Assembly (NCBI GenBank): GCA_001464915.1
Contig: LNED01000007.1
Location: 1 to 64,000 of the forward strand
Source of the DNA: Sphingomonadales bacterium Ga0077531
Lineage (GTDB): Bacteria; Pseudomonadota; Alphaproteobacteria; Sphingomonadales; Sphingomonadaceae
Length of the DNA: 64,000 nucleotides
Direction: 5' to 3'
Shown here: piece by piece, positions 29,110-38,375 of the stretch
How the letters are laid out: every line of letters begins with the position of its first letter
How positions within the stretch are numbered: the stretch's first letter is position 1
The notes under the pieces: generated by a model
What the model saw: the letters and a program-made list of their open reading frames with translations, nothing else
Database searches by the model: none
What the model was told of the DNA's origin: nothing
Position numbers and translations under genes: made by a program

Positions 29110-29199
29110 GGACAGGTGGCCGAGTGGTTTAAGGCAGCGGTCTTGAAAACCGCCGTAGGTGCAAGCCTACCGTGGGTTCGAATCCCACCCTGTCCGCCA
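29110..29199 (+). tRNA. tRNA-Ser (anticodon TGA)
   Basis: A 90-nt serine tRNA with a long variable arm. The acceptor arms are GGACAGG (29110-29116) and CCTGTCC (29189-29195), discriminator G, and an encoded CCA (29197-29199). The anticodon loop CTTGAAA carries TGA within the stem CGGT/ACCG, and the T-loop reads GGGTTCGAATCCC. It decodes UCA-type serine codons. No duplicated tRNA 3' end was seen downstream that would mark an integrated element. Confidence 0.97.
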
Positions 29200-29228
29200 G
29201 CTTCTCCTGGGAGGTCAATGTCGCCAGC

Positions 29229-29795
29229 ATGCTCGACCCGGTATCCTCATTCTCGAAGCAAATCGTCCCGTTCGAGGAAGGCTATCTCTATTATCCCAGT
29301 CGGAAGTCGGGCGGGAAGTTTGTCTCGCACGAGGAGTACGAACAGTTTGTTGCTGGATGGGAGGCGGTAGCAGGCCGCAGGGGCATTTGGAAAATCACCC
29401 TTGCGATTATCGGGTGCGTGTTTCTTATCGTGATCTTTCAGTCCACTTTTGATGGTTCCGAGTGGCTGAGGCCCGTTTCGACGTGGATAGTCGTGCTCGC
29501 GGTTCTCGCGCGCTTCTTCTGGTTCAGCATGGCCCCGCGCAGGCTCGTCAGCGAGAGGCCCGATGCAGCGCCCCCACGTAGTCCTGCTGCAAGTAAGCGG
29601 GCGGCCAGATCAATGGTGTCTTGGGACATAATCATCTGGGCTTTCATTGTCTCAACAGCCATTTTCGGCGTGAGCTTAGCAGCCTATCCGAAATCCCTGT
29701 CGGTCTGGATATGGGTCGCTGGAAGCGGCGCAATGAGTGCAGCCTACCTGTGGGTTGCGATTATGATATATCGGGACGGACCCGACCAGTCGTAG
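29229..29795 (+). CDS. Orphan membrane protein next to tRNA-Ser
   Basis: A 188-aa protein of no family I recognise. A soluble N-terminal stretch contains FEEGYLYYPSRKSGGKFVS. It is followed by about four membrane segments: ITLAIIGCVFLIVIF, TWIVVLAVLARFFWF, IIIWAFIVSTAIFGVSLAAY and VWIWVAGSGAMSAAYLWVAI. GGGAGG (29209-29214) lies 14 nt before the ATG at 29229, rather far. The frame also runs back into the tRNA (from 29172), which cannot be coding. Its base composition looks less GC-rich than its neighbours, and position beside a tRNA raises the possibility of acquisition. Confidence 0.65.
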   Translation: MLDPVSSFSKQIVPFEEGYLYYPSRKSGGKFVSHEEYEQFVAGWEAVAGRRGIWKITLAIIGCVFLIVIFQSTFDGSEWLRPVSTWIVVLAVLARFFWFSMAPRRLVSERPDAAPPRSPAASKRAARSMVSWDIIIWAFIVSTAIFGVSLAAYPKSLSVWIWVAGSGAMSAAYLWVAIMIYRDGPDQS

Positions 29796-29864
29796 CAGCT
29801 TGATCTGGTCCAACTCCACGGTCGTCAAAAATGATACGGGCAATCCAACGGTTGCGATTGGCCC

Positions 29865-31031
29865 CTACAACGCCCCTACCGGCATAGCCGCTGCCGCGAC
29901 CGTTGCCGCAATCGCCTCTCGCTCTGCTGGCGACAGATCCGGGTGCCACAGGTCGAAGATCAGTATCACCCGCAGCTGATCTGTTTCGTTCTGCGCTTCG
30001 TGCTCGATTGTGTCATCGAACACCCAGGCCTTGCCCTGCTCAAAGTCGCGTGTCTCCGCGCCGACCCGGAACCAGCACCTGCCCGGCACGATCAGCGGCA
30101 GGTGGCACAGCAGGCGGAAATTGGCGACGCCGACATGGGCTGGAATCGTGGTGCGCGGGGCCAGTAGGGAAAACATCGCATTGGCCCCGCAGCCCGCCAC
30201 CCACGGCTGCTCCATATCCTGCAGGAATGCCATCGTTTGCGGGCAATGCGCTGCGTTGCCTGCGACCGTCTCGCCGCGTTCGACAAGATGGATAGCGGTC
30301 CAATCGCGGCTGTGATTGAGCTCGCGCCACTGGGCCAGCGGCTCGCTGTCCGCATAATTCACGTAAGGCACCAACTGCGCATCGGCTGCGTTGGCGACTG
30401 TGTCCATCTCTGCGCGGATCTTCGGAGTCAGTGCTTCTAGCTCATCCAGCCACGGGAACAGCTCGCGGTCGTGGAATTCGGCTTCGCGCAGGCCGGGATA
30501 GTGGAAGTGGGTCGCCTCGGAATGGTAGGCGCGGGTGCGCCGGGCGATGTTGCTAGCCAGCCGGTCGGCACGGCGGCGTTCGGCCGTTGTAAGGTCCGCG
30601 CCGCTGGCTTCGACCGCGGCATTGATCCGGCCCTCCGTTCCTTGCTGATGTGCCGCCCACAGCGCTTCTGCGCGCGTAATTGCCTGCGCCAGCACGGTGG
30701 GCAACGGATCAGGACGCGGCTGTGCCAGCGCGCGGCCATAGGCCTCTCCTGCCTCGGCATGGCCAGCCTGATCGAGCATCCTCGCGCGCATCAACAGGTT
30801 CATGAAATCAAGCGGGGCGAGCGACAGGGCATGATCGATCGCTTCGATCGCCATGGCCGGGGCACCGGTCATCTGGCGCACCGTGGCGAGCCTTTGCCAG
30901 AAATCCGGCACCTGCGGATTTGCCGGAGCCGCACTCTCAAGAATATCGCGCGCTCGCGCCGGATTGCGTTCAGCCAGCGCACGGTCGGCGGCGATAATGC
31001 GCTGTTCAAGCTCAGGATCGGGTGTGCTCAT
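29865..31031 (-). CDS. TPR plus aspartyl/asparaginyl beta-hydroxylase-like protein
   Basis: A 388-aa protein in two parts. The N-terminal 150 residues are TPR-like helices (RALAERNPARARDILESA and similar). The C-terminal part matches the Asp/Asn beta-hydroxylase family of 2-oxoglutarate/Fe(II) oxygenases: IPAHVGVANFRLLCHLPL with the first His, and WVFDDTIEHEAQN with the second. An Arg for 2-oxoglutarate is plausible in LRVILIFDLWHP. The substrate is unknown. It follows the methyltransferase gene on the minus strand with a 60-bp gap. An upstream start at 31088 is possible but adds non-conserved residues. Confidence 0.85.
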   Translation of the reverse strand: MSTPDPELEQRIIAADRALAERNPARARDILESAAPANPQVPDFWQRLATVRQMTGAPAMAIEAIDHALSLAPLDFMNLLMRARMLDQAGHAEAGEAYGRALAQPRPDPLPTVLAQAITRAEALWAAHQQGTEGRINAAVEASGADLTTAERRRADRLASNIARRTRAYHSEATHFHYPGLREAEFHDRELFPWLDELEALTPKIRAEMDTVANAADAQLVPYVNYADSEPLAQWRELNHSRDWTAIHLVERGETVAGNAAHCPQTMAFLQDMEQPWVAGCGANAMFSLLAPRTTIPAHVGVANFRLLCHLPLIVPGRCWFRVGAETRDFEQGKAWVFDDTIEHEAQNETDQLRVILIFDLWHPDLSPAEREAIAATVAAAAMPVGAL

Positions 31032-31091
31032 TGTGCCGGAATGTGCCTTATCATGTGCGATTGCAAGCCGACAGGCAGCATGCGTCACAGC

Positions 31092-31946
31092 CTATGCGTG
31101 CGCTGTGACCAGCCACGCCTTGGCTCGTAACATTACCCCTTCGCCTTCTCGATAATGCCGGGTGAACAGCGCCAGCAAATCCGCCCGCGCAGCATCGCGC
31201 ACCGCCGGCCCATGCTCCTCCAGCACACGGCCCGCAGCCATTGAGGCGAAGACAAAGTCGGTCGCTTCTTCCGGGCTTGCGTCCGGTCCACCAACGGGTT
31301 GATCACCCTCGTAAGCCACAATCTCCATGCCGCTGAACCCCGCCGCAGTAAGCACTTCTTCAAGGTAACAAACGTCCTCGAACGCAAACGGCCCCGGTGC
31401 GCGCGGAACGGCAGGGGCAATTTCAATATGCTGGCGCACCACGCCCATCATCTCCATCATCCACAGATTGTCGCGTGGGTTGGCCCACACAGCGAGATCG
31501 ATCCGCGCCCCGGGCTTGAGCATGGCGCAAAGGTTGGTGAAAGCGGGCACCGGCGCTTCGAAGAACATCGACCCAAAGCGCGAGAATAGCCGGTCAAACG
31601 GCGGTTCATCGAGCGTCGCACTGGCCGCATCGGCGCAGATGAAACGCGCGGTGCTGCCCGCAGCGGCGGCGCGCTCTGTAGCCCGCTCAACCAGCATCGG
31701 TGCAACATCAAGGCCAACCGCTGCGCCATCCGGCCTCACCGTTGCAGCGATGGCAAGCGTAGTCGATCCCCCTCCGCAGCCTAGATCGAGCACCCGCTCA
31801 CCCGGCTTATAATCCGCCTGCGCCAGCAACGCCGCACCGATGGGAGCGATCATGCCTTCAAACCGGTCGAGATTGGCGAGCCAGCGCGTGCCCATATCCC
31901 CCGCCCAGTCTTCGCCTTTAAGCGCTTCTGGTGCTGCCTGTGTCAT
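31092..31946 (-). CDS. Class I SAM-dependent methyltransferase
   Basis: A 284-aa Rossmann-fold methyltransferase. Motif I is VLDLGCGGGSTTLAIA, the acidic ribose contact is GLDVAP, motif II region is FICADAAS and post-II is FDRLFSRFGSMFF. The pattern is typical of UbiE-like or small-molecule methyltransferases; the substrate cannot be inferred. It follows lpdA on the same strand after 11 bp and is probably transcribed with it. Confidence 0.85.
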   Translation of the reverse strand: MTQAAPEALKGEDWAGDMGTRWLANLDRFEGMIAPIGAALLAQADYKPGERVLDLGCGGGSTTLAIAATVRPDGAAVGLDVAPMLVERATERAAAAGSTARFICADAASATLDEPPFDRLFSRFGSMFFEAPVPAFTNLCAMLKPGARIDLAVWANPRDNLWMMEMMGVVRQHIEIAPAVPRAPGPFAFEDVCYLEEVLTAAGFSGMEIVAYEGDQPVGGPDASPEEATDFVFASMAAGRVLEEHGPAVRDAARADLLALFTRHYREGEGVMLRAKAWLVTAHA

Positions 31947-31957
31947 GGTGCGCGCCT

Positions 31958-33367
31958 TCAGAAATGGATCGCCCGCCCGTATGCGTCGAGCACGCTTTCG
32001 TGCATCATTTCGCTCAAGGTCGGGTGCGGGAAGACGGTCATCATCAACTCCGCCTCGGTGGTCTCTAATACCTTGCCAACGGTGTAGCCCTGGATCAGCT
32101 CGGTCACTTCCGCGCCGACCATGTGCGCGCCCAGTAGCTCTCCGGTCTTGGCGTCGAAGATGGTCTTGATGAAGCCTTCCGCCTCGCCCAGCGCAATCGC
32201 TTTGCCGTTGCCGATGAAGGGGAAGTTGCCGACTTTGATCTCACGGCCCGCTTCCTTGGCCTTGGCTTCGGTCAGGCCGACGCTGGCAACCTGCGGGTGG
32301 CAATAGGTGCAGCCGGGGATCGCCGAGCGATCAAGCGGGTGCGGGTGCACATCCTTGTTGCCAAGTTCTTGCGCGATGGCTTCGGCGCAGGTGACGCCTT
32401 CGTGGCTCGCTTTGTGCGCCAGCCACGGGCCGGGCGTGCAGTCACCGATGGCCCAGAGGCCTTTGGTTTTGGTGCGGCCATAGGGGTCGATCTGGATGAA
32501 GCCGCGCTCCATGTCGGCAAGGCCATCAATCCCGATATTCTCGGTGTTGGGCACGATCCCGATGGCAACGATCACATGGGTGAAGTCTTGCGGCGCGGTC
32601 TTGCCGCTTTTGTCCTTGATGGTGGCCGTGATGCCGGTCGCGGTGACCGTTACATCCTCCACGCCTGCGCCAGTCAGGATGTTGATCCCCTGCTTGCGGA
32701 GCGATTTTTCGAGGAAGGTTGAGACATCCGCATCCTCCACCGGCACGATTCGGTCGAGCATTTCCACCACAGTCACTTCGCTGCCGAGGTCGTTGTAGAA
32801 ACTGGCGAATTCGATCCCGATCGCGCCCGATCCTATCACCAACAGCCTTGCGGGCAGTTCGGTGGGGGTCATAGCGTGGCGATAGGTCCACACGCGCTTG
32901 CCGTCGGCGGGGGCAAACGGCAGGTCGCGGGCGCGCGCGCCGGTGGCGACGATGATGTGCTTGGCGGAGAGAGCTTCATCGCCCTTGTCCGATTTAACCG
33001 TCAGGCTGTTTGCGCCGGTCAGCGTGCCGGTTCCGATATGCACGGTGATCTTGTTCTTCTTCATCAGGTGGCCGATGCCCTGATTGAGCTGTTTCGCCAC
33101 CCCGCGGCTGCGCTTCACAATCGCGCCCAGATCCGCCTCGATCCCCTTGGCGACAAGGCCGTAATCGCCCGCGTGCTGCATATAGTGGAAAATTTCGGCC
33201 GAACGCAGCATCGCCTTGGTCGGGATGCAGCCCCAGTTGAGGCAGATGCCGCCGAGGTTCTCGCGCTCGACAATCGCGGTCTTGAGGCCAAGCTGCGCGC
33301 AGCGGATCGCCGCGACATAGCCGCCGGGGCCGGAGCCGAGCACGATCACGTCATATTGATTAGCCAT
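31958..33367 (-). CDS. lpdA: Dihydrolipoyl dehydrogenase (E3)
   Basis: FAD enzyme that reoxidises dihydrolipoyl groups of 2-oxoacid dehydrogenase complexes to make NADH. It has the FAD motif GSGPGGYVAAIRCAQLG, the redox disulfide GGICLNWGCIPTKA, the NAD motif VIGSGAIGIEFASFY, and the C-terminal His-Glu pair in HPHPTLSEMMHE. The length is 469 aa. It lies downstream of pdhC in the same leftward operon; the thioesterase gene overlaps its start by 8 bp. Confidence 0.96.
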   Translation of the reverse strand: MANQYDVIVLGSGPGGYVAAIRCAQLGLKTAIVERENLGGICLNWGCIPTKAMLRSAEIFHYMQHAGDYGLVAKGIEADLGAIVKRSRGVAKQLNQGIGHLMKKNKITVHIGTGTLTGANSLTVKSDKGDEALSAKHIIVATGARARDLPFAPADGKRVWTYRHAMTPTELPARLLVIGSGAIGIEFASFYNDLGSEVTVVEMLDRIVPVEDADVSTFLEKSLRKQGINILTGAGVEDVTVTATGITATIKDKSGKTAPQDFTHVIVAIGIVPNTENIGIDGLADMERGFIQIDPYGRTKTKGLWAIGDCTPGPWLAHKASHEGVTCAEAIAQELGNKDVHPHPLDRSAIPGCTYCHPQVASVGLTEAKAKEAGREIKVGNFPFIGNGKAIALGEAEGFIKTIFDAKTGELLGAHMVGAEVTELIQGYTVGKVLETTEAELMMTVFPHPTLSEMMHESVLDAYGRAIHF

Positions 33368-33767
33368 TGTCGTTTTCCTTGGGGAGGAGAAGTGCTGCGC
33401 TGGCGGCGATGGCGCGGGGGCGCTCGTCGTCTCCGATCAGCACGAATTTGAAGGTGCCCTGGGCAACCTTGGTGGTCGCCTCGCCATTACGCTCGCGCGC
33501 GATGGCTTCGGCGGCGATGGTGAGCGAGGTGGTGCCGGTTGTGAGCACGTCGCAATAGACGGAGAGTTCATCCCCCACCGCCATCGCGCCGGGAAAGGCG
33601 AAGTCAGTCGCGGATACCACCACCGCCTTGCCCTGCCCCACGCGGCTCGCGAGAGAGCCAGCGCCCAGTGCCATTTGTGCCATCAGCCACCCGCCGAACA
33701 CCCCGCCATAGGGGTTGGTGTCGGTCGGCATCGCAGTGACGCGGATTTGGGGGGTGCGGTCAGTCAT
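33360..33767 (-). CDS. Acyl-CoA thioesterase, hot-dog fold
   Basis: A 135-aa YciA/BFIT-type hot-dog thioesterase. Near the N-terminus is AMPTDTNPYGGVFGGWLMAQM with the Asp/Asn-containing active-site loop and the conserved GG; the beta-strand VVVSATDFAFPGAMAVGDELSV follows. It probably hydrolyses acyl-CoA such as acetyl- or medium-chain CoA. The ATG at 33767 is chosen over 33827 because the latter reaches deep into the upstream ORF. Overlaps of 8 bp on both sides show tight coupling with the pdh operon. Confidence 0.85.
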   Translation of the reverse strand: MTDRTPQIRVTAMPTDTNPYGGVFGGWLMAQMALGAGSLASRVGQGKAVVVSATDFAFPGAMAVGDELSVYCDVLTTGTTSLTIAAEAIARERNGEATTKVAQGTFKFVLIGDDERPRAIAASAALLLPKENDNG

Positions 33768-34038
33768 CGACACTTTGGGCGAATGAGAGTTCAATCTTTT
33801 GGTGTTCGCCCTCGCGGTAGCGGGCACGCCAAAACGCAGCTCCCGGCCCGATTGGATTGAAGCCGTTAGTGACCCTGCCGTCCTTGCCTGTGGCCATTCG
33901 TTCGAAATCGATTTGAGTTCCGTCGACGATCAATCTGATGCACGAACCAGGGTGAATACTGGCGAGTGCTTCACGTAACGGACCCGGCTCAATATGCTTG
34001 AGCCACAGACATTGGTCCGTCAGCTTAGCGCCGATCAT
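33760..34038 (-). CDS. Hypothetical 92-aa protein in the pdh operon
   Basis: It starts [19 protein letters not shown] at 34038, overlapping the pdhC stop (TGATG), and ends overlapping the thioesterase start by 8 bp. The sequence is soluble, with an apparent beta-rich middle (SCIRLIVDGTQIDFERM) and ends FAQSVDD. I recognise no family. Its position, locked by overlaps between pdhC and the thioesterase, supports it being a real gene expressed with the complex. A longer start at 34068 would lie within pdhC. Confidence 0.7.
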   Translation of the reverse strand: MIGAKLTDQCLWLKHIEPGPLREALASIHPGSCIRLIVDGTQIDFERMATGKDGRVTNGFNPIGPGAAFWRARYREGEHQKIELSFAQSVDD

Positions 34039-35438
34039 CACACCACCAGCCCCATCGGGTTCTCGCACAGCTGCTTGATCGCCTCCATCAGCTGCGCCCC
34101 GTCCGCGCCGTCAATGGCGCGGTGGTCGAAGCTGCCGCTCGCGTGGAGCACGGTCGCGACCTTAATCTCGCCATCGACCACATAGGGCGCCTGCTGCCCT
34201 GCCCCGACTGCTAGGATCATGCCTTGCGGCGGGTTGATTACCGCATCGAACTGCTTGATCCCGAACATGCCGAGGTTGCTAAGGCTCGCGGTGCCGCCCT
34301 GGTATTCGTGCGGCATGAGCTTGCCATCACGCGCCTTGCCGGCGAGGGTCTTCATCTCGGTCGAAATCGCAGCGAGGCCCTTGGTGTCCGCATGGGTGAT
34401 CACCGGAGTGATCAAGCCCGAAGGCGCGGCCACCGCCACCGACACATCGGCGCGGCTGTAACGGCGCAGCGTGTCGCCGTGATAGCTGACATTGCATTGC
34501 GGAACCCGGATCAGCGCGCGGGCTAGCGCCTTGATCAGCAGGTCGTTGACTGACAGCTTCACGCCATCAGGTTCGAGCGACTTGTTGAGCTGCGCGCGCA
34601 GTTCCAGCAGCGGGTCGAGCCGGATGTCGATGGTGAGGTAGAAGTGGGGGACGGTCTGCTTGCTCTCGGTCAACCGGCGGGCGATGACCTTGCGAACGCC
34701 CGAAAGCTTTTCTTCCGCGAACGGCGCGCCGCCTTCGATCGCGGGTGCTGGTGTTGGCGCAGGCGCTGCCGCGCTGGCCGCCGATGCAGGTGCAGGGGCT
34801 GCCGCGCCGGGGGTGAAGCTCTCGACATCTTCCTTGACGATCCGCCCATTGGGGCCGGTGCCCGTGACCAACGCAAGGTCAATCCCCTTGTCCGCCGCAA
34901 TTCGCTTGGCCAACGGCGAGGCGACAATGCGGGCGCCCGAAGGTGCCACTGCCACAGCCTGAATTGGCGCGGGAGCCGGAGCGGCTACTGGCGCAGGTTT
35001 GGCCGAACCGCCGCCCGCCGAAATCGCAGCCTCTACATCTTCCTTGGTGATTTTACCCTTGGGGCCGGAGCCAGTGATGCTCGCAAGATCAACGCCGTTC
35101 TGCTCAGCCAGCTTGCGCGCAGTGGGGCTTGCGGCAGGGCCATCAGCGGCAGGAGCGGGCGCAGGCGCTGCAACGGATGCAGGCGCTGCCTCCTCGCCCT
35201 CAACCGTCAGCCGCGCGATCACTGCGCCGACCTTCACGTTCTCGGTTCCGCCTTCGATCAGGATTTCGGCGATCACGCCTTCATCCACCGCCTCGAACTC
35301 CATCGTCGCCTTATCGGTCTCGATCTCGGCCATGATGTCGCCCGATTGCACCGTGTCGCCGACCTTCACCAGCCACTTTGCCAGCGTGCCTTCTTCCATG
35401 GTGGGCGACAAAGCCGGCATCTTGATGTCCAAGGCCAT
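34038..35438 (-). CDS. pdhC: Pyruvate dehydrogenase E2 (dihydrolipoyl acetyltransferase) with two PSBDs
   Basis: E2 core of the pyruvate dehydrogenase complex. A lipoyl domain (about residues 1-80, lipoylation Lys43 in ETDKATME) is followed by two peripheral subunit-binding domains: [20 protein letters not shown] (about 103-138) and [20 protein letters not shown] (about 173-208). Ala/Pro linkers separate them. The catalytic domain ends with [12 protein letters not shown], active-site His about 439. One PSBD is usual. The ATG at 35438 begins [14 protein letters not shown], the standard E2 start; the length is 466 aa. E1 genes are not in the window. Confidence 0.94.
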   Translation of the reverse strand: MALDIKMPALSPTMEEGTLAKWLVKVGDTVQSGDIMAEIETDKATMEFEAVDEGVIAEILIEGGTENVKVGAVIARLTVEGEEAAPASVAAPAPAPAADGPAASPTARKLAEQNGVDLASITGSGPKGKITKEDVEAAISAGGGSAKPAPVAAPAPAPIQAVAVAPSGARIVASPLAKRIAADKGIDLALVTGTGPNGRIVKEDVESFTPGAAAPAPASAASAAAPAPTPAPAIEGGAPFAEEKLSGVRKVIARRLTESKQTVPHFYLTIDIRLDPLLELRAQLNKSLEPDGVKLSVNDLLIKALARALIRVPQCNVSYHGDTLRRYSRADVSVAVAAPSGLITPVITHADTKGLAAISTEMKTLAGKARDGKLMPHEYQGGTASLSNLGMFGIKQFDAVINPPQGMILAVGAGQQAPYVVDGEIKVATVLHASGSFDHRAIDGADGAQLMEAIKQLCENPMGLVV

Positions 35439-35585
35439 GATCCGCGATACTCCCGTGTTCGATCCTTGCCCCGTCTCTGGCCAATTCCCTTGGCCCGGGC
35501 AAGGCCCAGAATGGCCAGTTCGCGCTGGGACTTGCCAATCCATACGAATGCATTGATATCCTCAGCCTCAACGGGGCCTGACGAT

Positions 35586-36038
35586 ATGCGCACATTCCTG
35601 GTCATCATCGATGAAAGCGAAGAGGCAACCGCCGCCTTGCGCTATGCCGCGCGCCGGGCCGCAGCGGTCGGCGGCGCAGTGCATCTGCTAGCTTTGGTGC
35701 CGCAGCAGAACTTTTCCGCGTTCGGCGCAGTGCAAGCCACAATCGAAGCCGAAGCGCGTGACCGGGCCGAAATGCTCGCCCACGGGGTTGCGGGCAATCT
35801 GCTCGCCGAAAGCGGGATCATGCCGACGATTTCAGTCAAGATTGGCATGGGCCAGAAAATCGTCAGCGAATTCCTTGCCGAGCATCAGGAAGTCGCAGCT
35901 TTGGTGCTGGCCGCGGCCAAGGGTGGCAGTCCCGGCCCGCTGGTGACGCATTTTTCCAGCGCGGCGGGCGGCCTGCCCTGCCCGCTCTACATCATCCCCG
36001 ATGACTATGACGAGGCGGCCAACACGCTGTTGGCCTGA
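35586..36038 (+). CDS. Universal stress protein (UspA family)
   Basis: A 150-aa Usp fold protein. It starts MRTFLVIIDESEEATAALRY, with the strand and acidic residue typical of the family, and has VAALVLAAAKGG with GPLVTHFSSAAGGLPCPLYIIP at the C-terminal nucleotide-binding region. The canonical G-2x-G-9x-G(S/T) pattern is only partly matched, so ATP binding is uncertain. It is divergent from pdhC. A long frame extending back to 34644 is antisense to pdhC and is rejected in favour of the ATG at 35586. Confidence 0.88.
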   Translation: MRTFLVIIDESEEATAALRYAARRAAAVGGAVHLLALVPQQNFSAFGAVQATIEAEARDRAEMLAHGVAGNLLAESGIMPTISVKIGMGQKIVSEFLAEHQEVAALVLAAAKGGSPGPLVTHFSSAAGGLPCPLYIIPDDYDEAANTLLA

Positions 36039-36050
36039 CGTGTATGGCCG

Positions 36051-38351
36051 CTACTTCTTGCGGCCTTGATGGCGGATATTGCCGGGGCGTCCCCGCTGAC
36101 CAACGATGAACTTTCCAGCCTTTTTGGGCGGCCCGCCCGCCCCGCGCCGGCGATCGTCAGGCCTCGTGCCGCGCGGTTCAATCGCGTTGCCATCCACATC
36201 CACCGGCACGAATTTAAGCGCCCCGGTGAGTGCATTGGCTTCGGCCAGCTTCAGCTTCAGCCGGTCGCCCGAGGCGTAGGTGGTACCTGTGTCGGTGCCG
36301 ATAAGCGCCTGCGCGGCTTCATCGTGGCGGAAAAATTCGCCGCCCAGCGTGGAAATTGGCACCAGCCCATCCCCGCCTAGGCCCACGATGGTGGCGAAGA
36401 AGCCGAACGCCTGCACCCCGGTGATGCGGGTGTCGAACACCTCGCCAACCCGCACCGAAAGCCATGCCGCGACATAGCGGTCGATGGTGTCGCGCTCGGC
36501 CTCCATTGCCCTCCGCTCGGTCTGGCTGATCGCGTCGCTGACCTGCTGCAAGCTGGCGCGATCACGGTCGGACAGGCCGGTGGTCGGCGGCAGCGATCCC
36601 GGAGGGGCTGGCTGTTCGAGCTTGTAAGCATCGACCAGCGCGCGGTGCACCAGCAGATCGGCATAGCGGCGGATCGGTGAGGTGAAATGCGCGTATGAAC
36701 CGAGCGAAAGCCCGAAATGCCCGGCATTGGCGGGGCCGTAATAGGCCTGCGTCTGGCTGCGCAGCACCGCTTCCATCACCAGCGCCTTTTCGGCTTCGTC
36801 GGTGACGTCTTTCAGCATCCGGTTGAACAGCCCCGGCGTCACTACCTGACCCAGCGCCAACTTCTTGTCCATCGTGGCGAGATAATCGCGCAGCGCGATC
36901 AGCTTCTCACGGCTCGGCGGTTCGTGGATTCGGTAGACGACGGGGGCGGTTTTTGCCTCCAGTGCCTTGGCCGCAGCGACGTTGGCGGCGATCATGAAAT
37001 CCTCGACCACGCGGTGCGCATCGAGGCGTTCGCGCAGGGCGATCTCGGCGATCTGGCCCTGTTCGTTGAGCACCACGCGGCGTTCGGGCAGTTCAAGTTC
37101 GAGCGGGTCGCGGGCATGGCGGGCAGCTGATAGCGCCTTCCAAGCGTCCCACAGGTTGGCGAGGTATTCGGGCGGATTGCCGCTATCGACCGCCTTCTGC
37201 GCGTCTTCATAGGCGATGTTATGCGCAATCCGCACCAGCGCGCGGGTGAAGCGGAAGCTTGATACTTTGCCATCGGCGTTGATGTGCAGGTGGCAAGCCA
37301 TCGCCGCGCGGTCTTCGCCCTCTTTCAGCGAGCAGACATCGGCGCTCAGCACTTCGGGCAGCATCGGCACCACGCGGTCGGGGAAATAGACCGAATTGCC
37401 GCGTTTCCTCGCCTCACGGTCGAGTGCGGAGCCGGGGCGGACGTAGAAGCTGACATCGGCAATGGCGACGAGGGCGTTAAATCCGCCCTGCCCATCCGGC
37501 TCGGCCCAGATTGCGTCATCGTGATCGCGGGCGTCGGCGGGATCGATGGCGACGATCGGCAGATGGCGCAGGTCTTCGCGCGCCTTTTCGGACAGCTTGA
37601 TTTTGGCTGAGCGGGGCGCTTCTTCGAGCGTGTCTTCCGGGAATATGTGCGGGATGCCGTGCTTGGCGATGGCAATCAGGCTGAAGCTGCGCGGGGCGAG
37701 CGGATCGCCCACCACTTCGATCACCTTCACCCCGGCGCGTTCGGAACGGCCGACTCGTTCGGCAATCACCAACTGACCGGCCTCGGCCTCGCCCACATCG
37801 GCAATCGGCGTTGACTGGCGCACGCGCTTGTCGACTGGGGCTAGCCAGGCCTTGCCGGTCTTGTCGATCTCAACCACGCCCATCAGCCCCTCGGTGCGCG
37901 AGGGCAGCTTCTTCATCGGATGCGCGATCCAGCCAGCTTCCGTTTCCTCTGTGCGGGCCAGCACCCGGTCGCCGCGCTTCAAGGCCGGCGGGCGCTTCAC
38001 ACCGGGCCGCGGGCGCGGTTCGCGGATAATCAGGCGCGGCGCTTTGCCGGGAGCTTCGGGATCCCAATTGTCGGGCTCGGCGATTAGATCACCGTCTTCG
38101 ATGGCGACGATCCTGAGGGTGGTGACCTTGGGCACCCCGCCCATGCGGTGGAAGGCGGATTTCTTCCCGTCTATCAGACCGTCCTCGGCCATGTCTTTGA
38201 GCAGGGCTTTGAGTTTGATCTTTTCCTGCCCTTTGAGGCCGAACGCCTTGGCAATCTCGCGCTTGCCCGCGGGAATGTCGGAGGACTGGATGAAATCGAG
38301 CACCTGCTTGGCGGTCGGCATACCTTGGGGGAGTTTGGGGGGATTGGGCAT
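36051..38351 (-). CDS. rnr: Ribonuclease R
   Basis: Processive 3'-5' exoribonuclease that degrades structured RNA. The N-terminus has a winged-helix-like segment and cold-shock domains. The RNB catalytic domain shows IDPADARDHDDAIWAEP with the metal-binding Asp cluster, and HFTSPIRRYADLLVHRAL. An S1 domain (VRVGEVFDTRITGVQAFGFF) and a basic tail (GRPGNIRHQGRKK) follow. The length is 766 aa. The gene ends convergently with usp. A short GC hairpin (36046-36065) spans its stop. Confidence 0.95.
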   Translation of the reverse strand: MPNPPKLPQGMPTAKQVLDFIQSSDIPAGKREIAKAFGLKGQEKIKLKALLKDMAEDGLIDGKKSAFHRMGGVPKVTTLRIVAIEDGDLIAEPDNWDPEAPGKAPRLIIREPRPRPGVKRPPALKRGDRVLARTEETEAGWIAHPMKKLPSRTEGLMGVVEIDKTGKAWLAPVDKRVRQSTPIADVGEAEAGQLVIAERVGRSERAGVKVIEVVGDPLAPRSFSLIAIAKHGIPHIFPEDTLEEAPRSAKIKLSEKAREDLRHLPIVAIDPADARDHDDAIWAEPDGQGGFNALVAIADVSFYVRPGSALDREARKRGNSVYFPDRVVPMLPEVLSADVCSLKEGEDRAAMACHLHINADGKVSSFRFTRALVRIAHNIAYEDAQKAVDSGNPPEYLANLWDAWKALSAARHARDPLELELPERRVVLNEQGQIAEIALRERLDAHRVVEDFMIAANVAAAKALEAKTAPVVYRIHEPPSREKLIALRDYLATMDKKLALGQVVTPGLFNRMLKDVTDEAEKALVMEAVLRSQTQAYYGPANAGHFGLSLGSYAHFTSPIRRYADLLVHRALVDAYKLEQPAPPGSLPPTTGLSDRDRASLQQVSDAISQTERRAMEAERDTIDRYVAAWLSVRVGEVFDTRITGVQAFGFFATIVGLGGDGLVPISTLGGEFFRHDEAAQALIGTDTGTTYASGDRLKLKLAEANALTGALKFVPVDVDGNAIEPRGTRPDDRRRGAGGPPKKAGKFIVGQRGRPGNIRHQGRKK

Positions 38352-38375
38352 GTGTTAGCCCTAACTCATCAATCT

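Noticed and set aside
29838..29864. Dyad between the orphan membrane gene and the hydroxylase-like gene
   Set aside because: The stem is bulged and lacks a T-run on either strand.
34644..36038. A 464-codon plus-strand frame
   Set aside because: Most of it is antisense to pdhC, whose domains are unmistakable; only its last 150 codons (from ATG 35586) are a real gene, the universal stress protein.
36046..36065. GGCCGC/GCGGCC hairpin at the rnr/usp convergence
   Set aside because: A 6-bp stem without a T-run is not enough to call a terminator.
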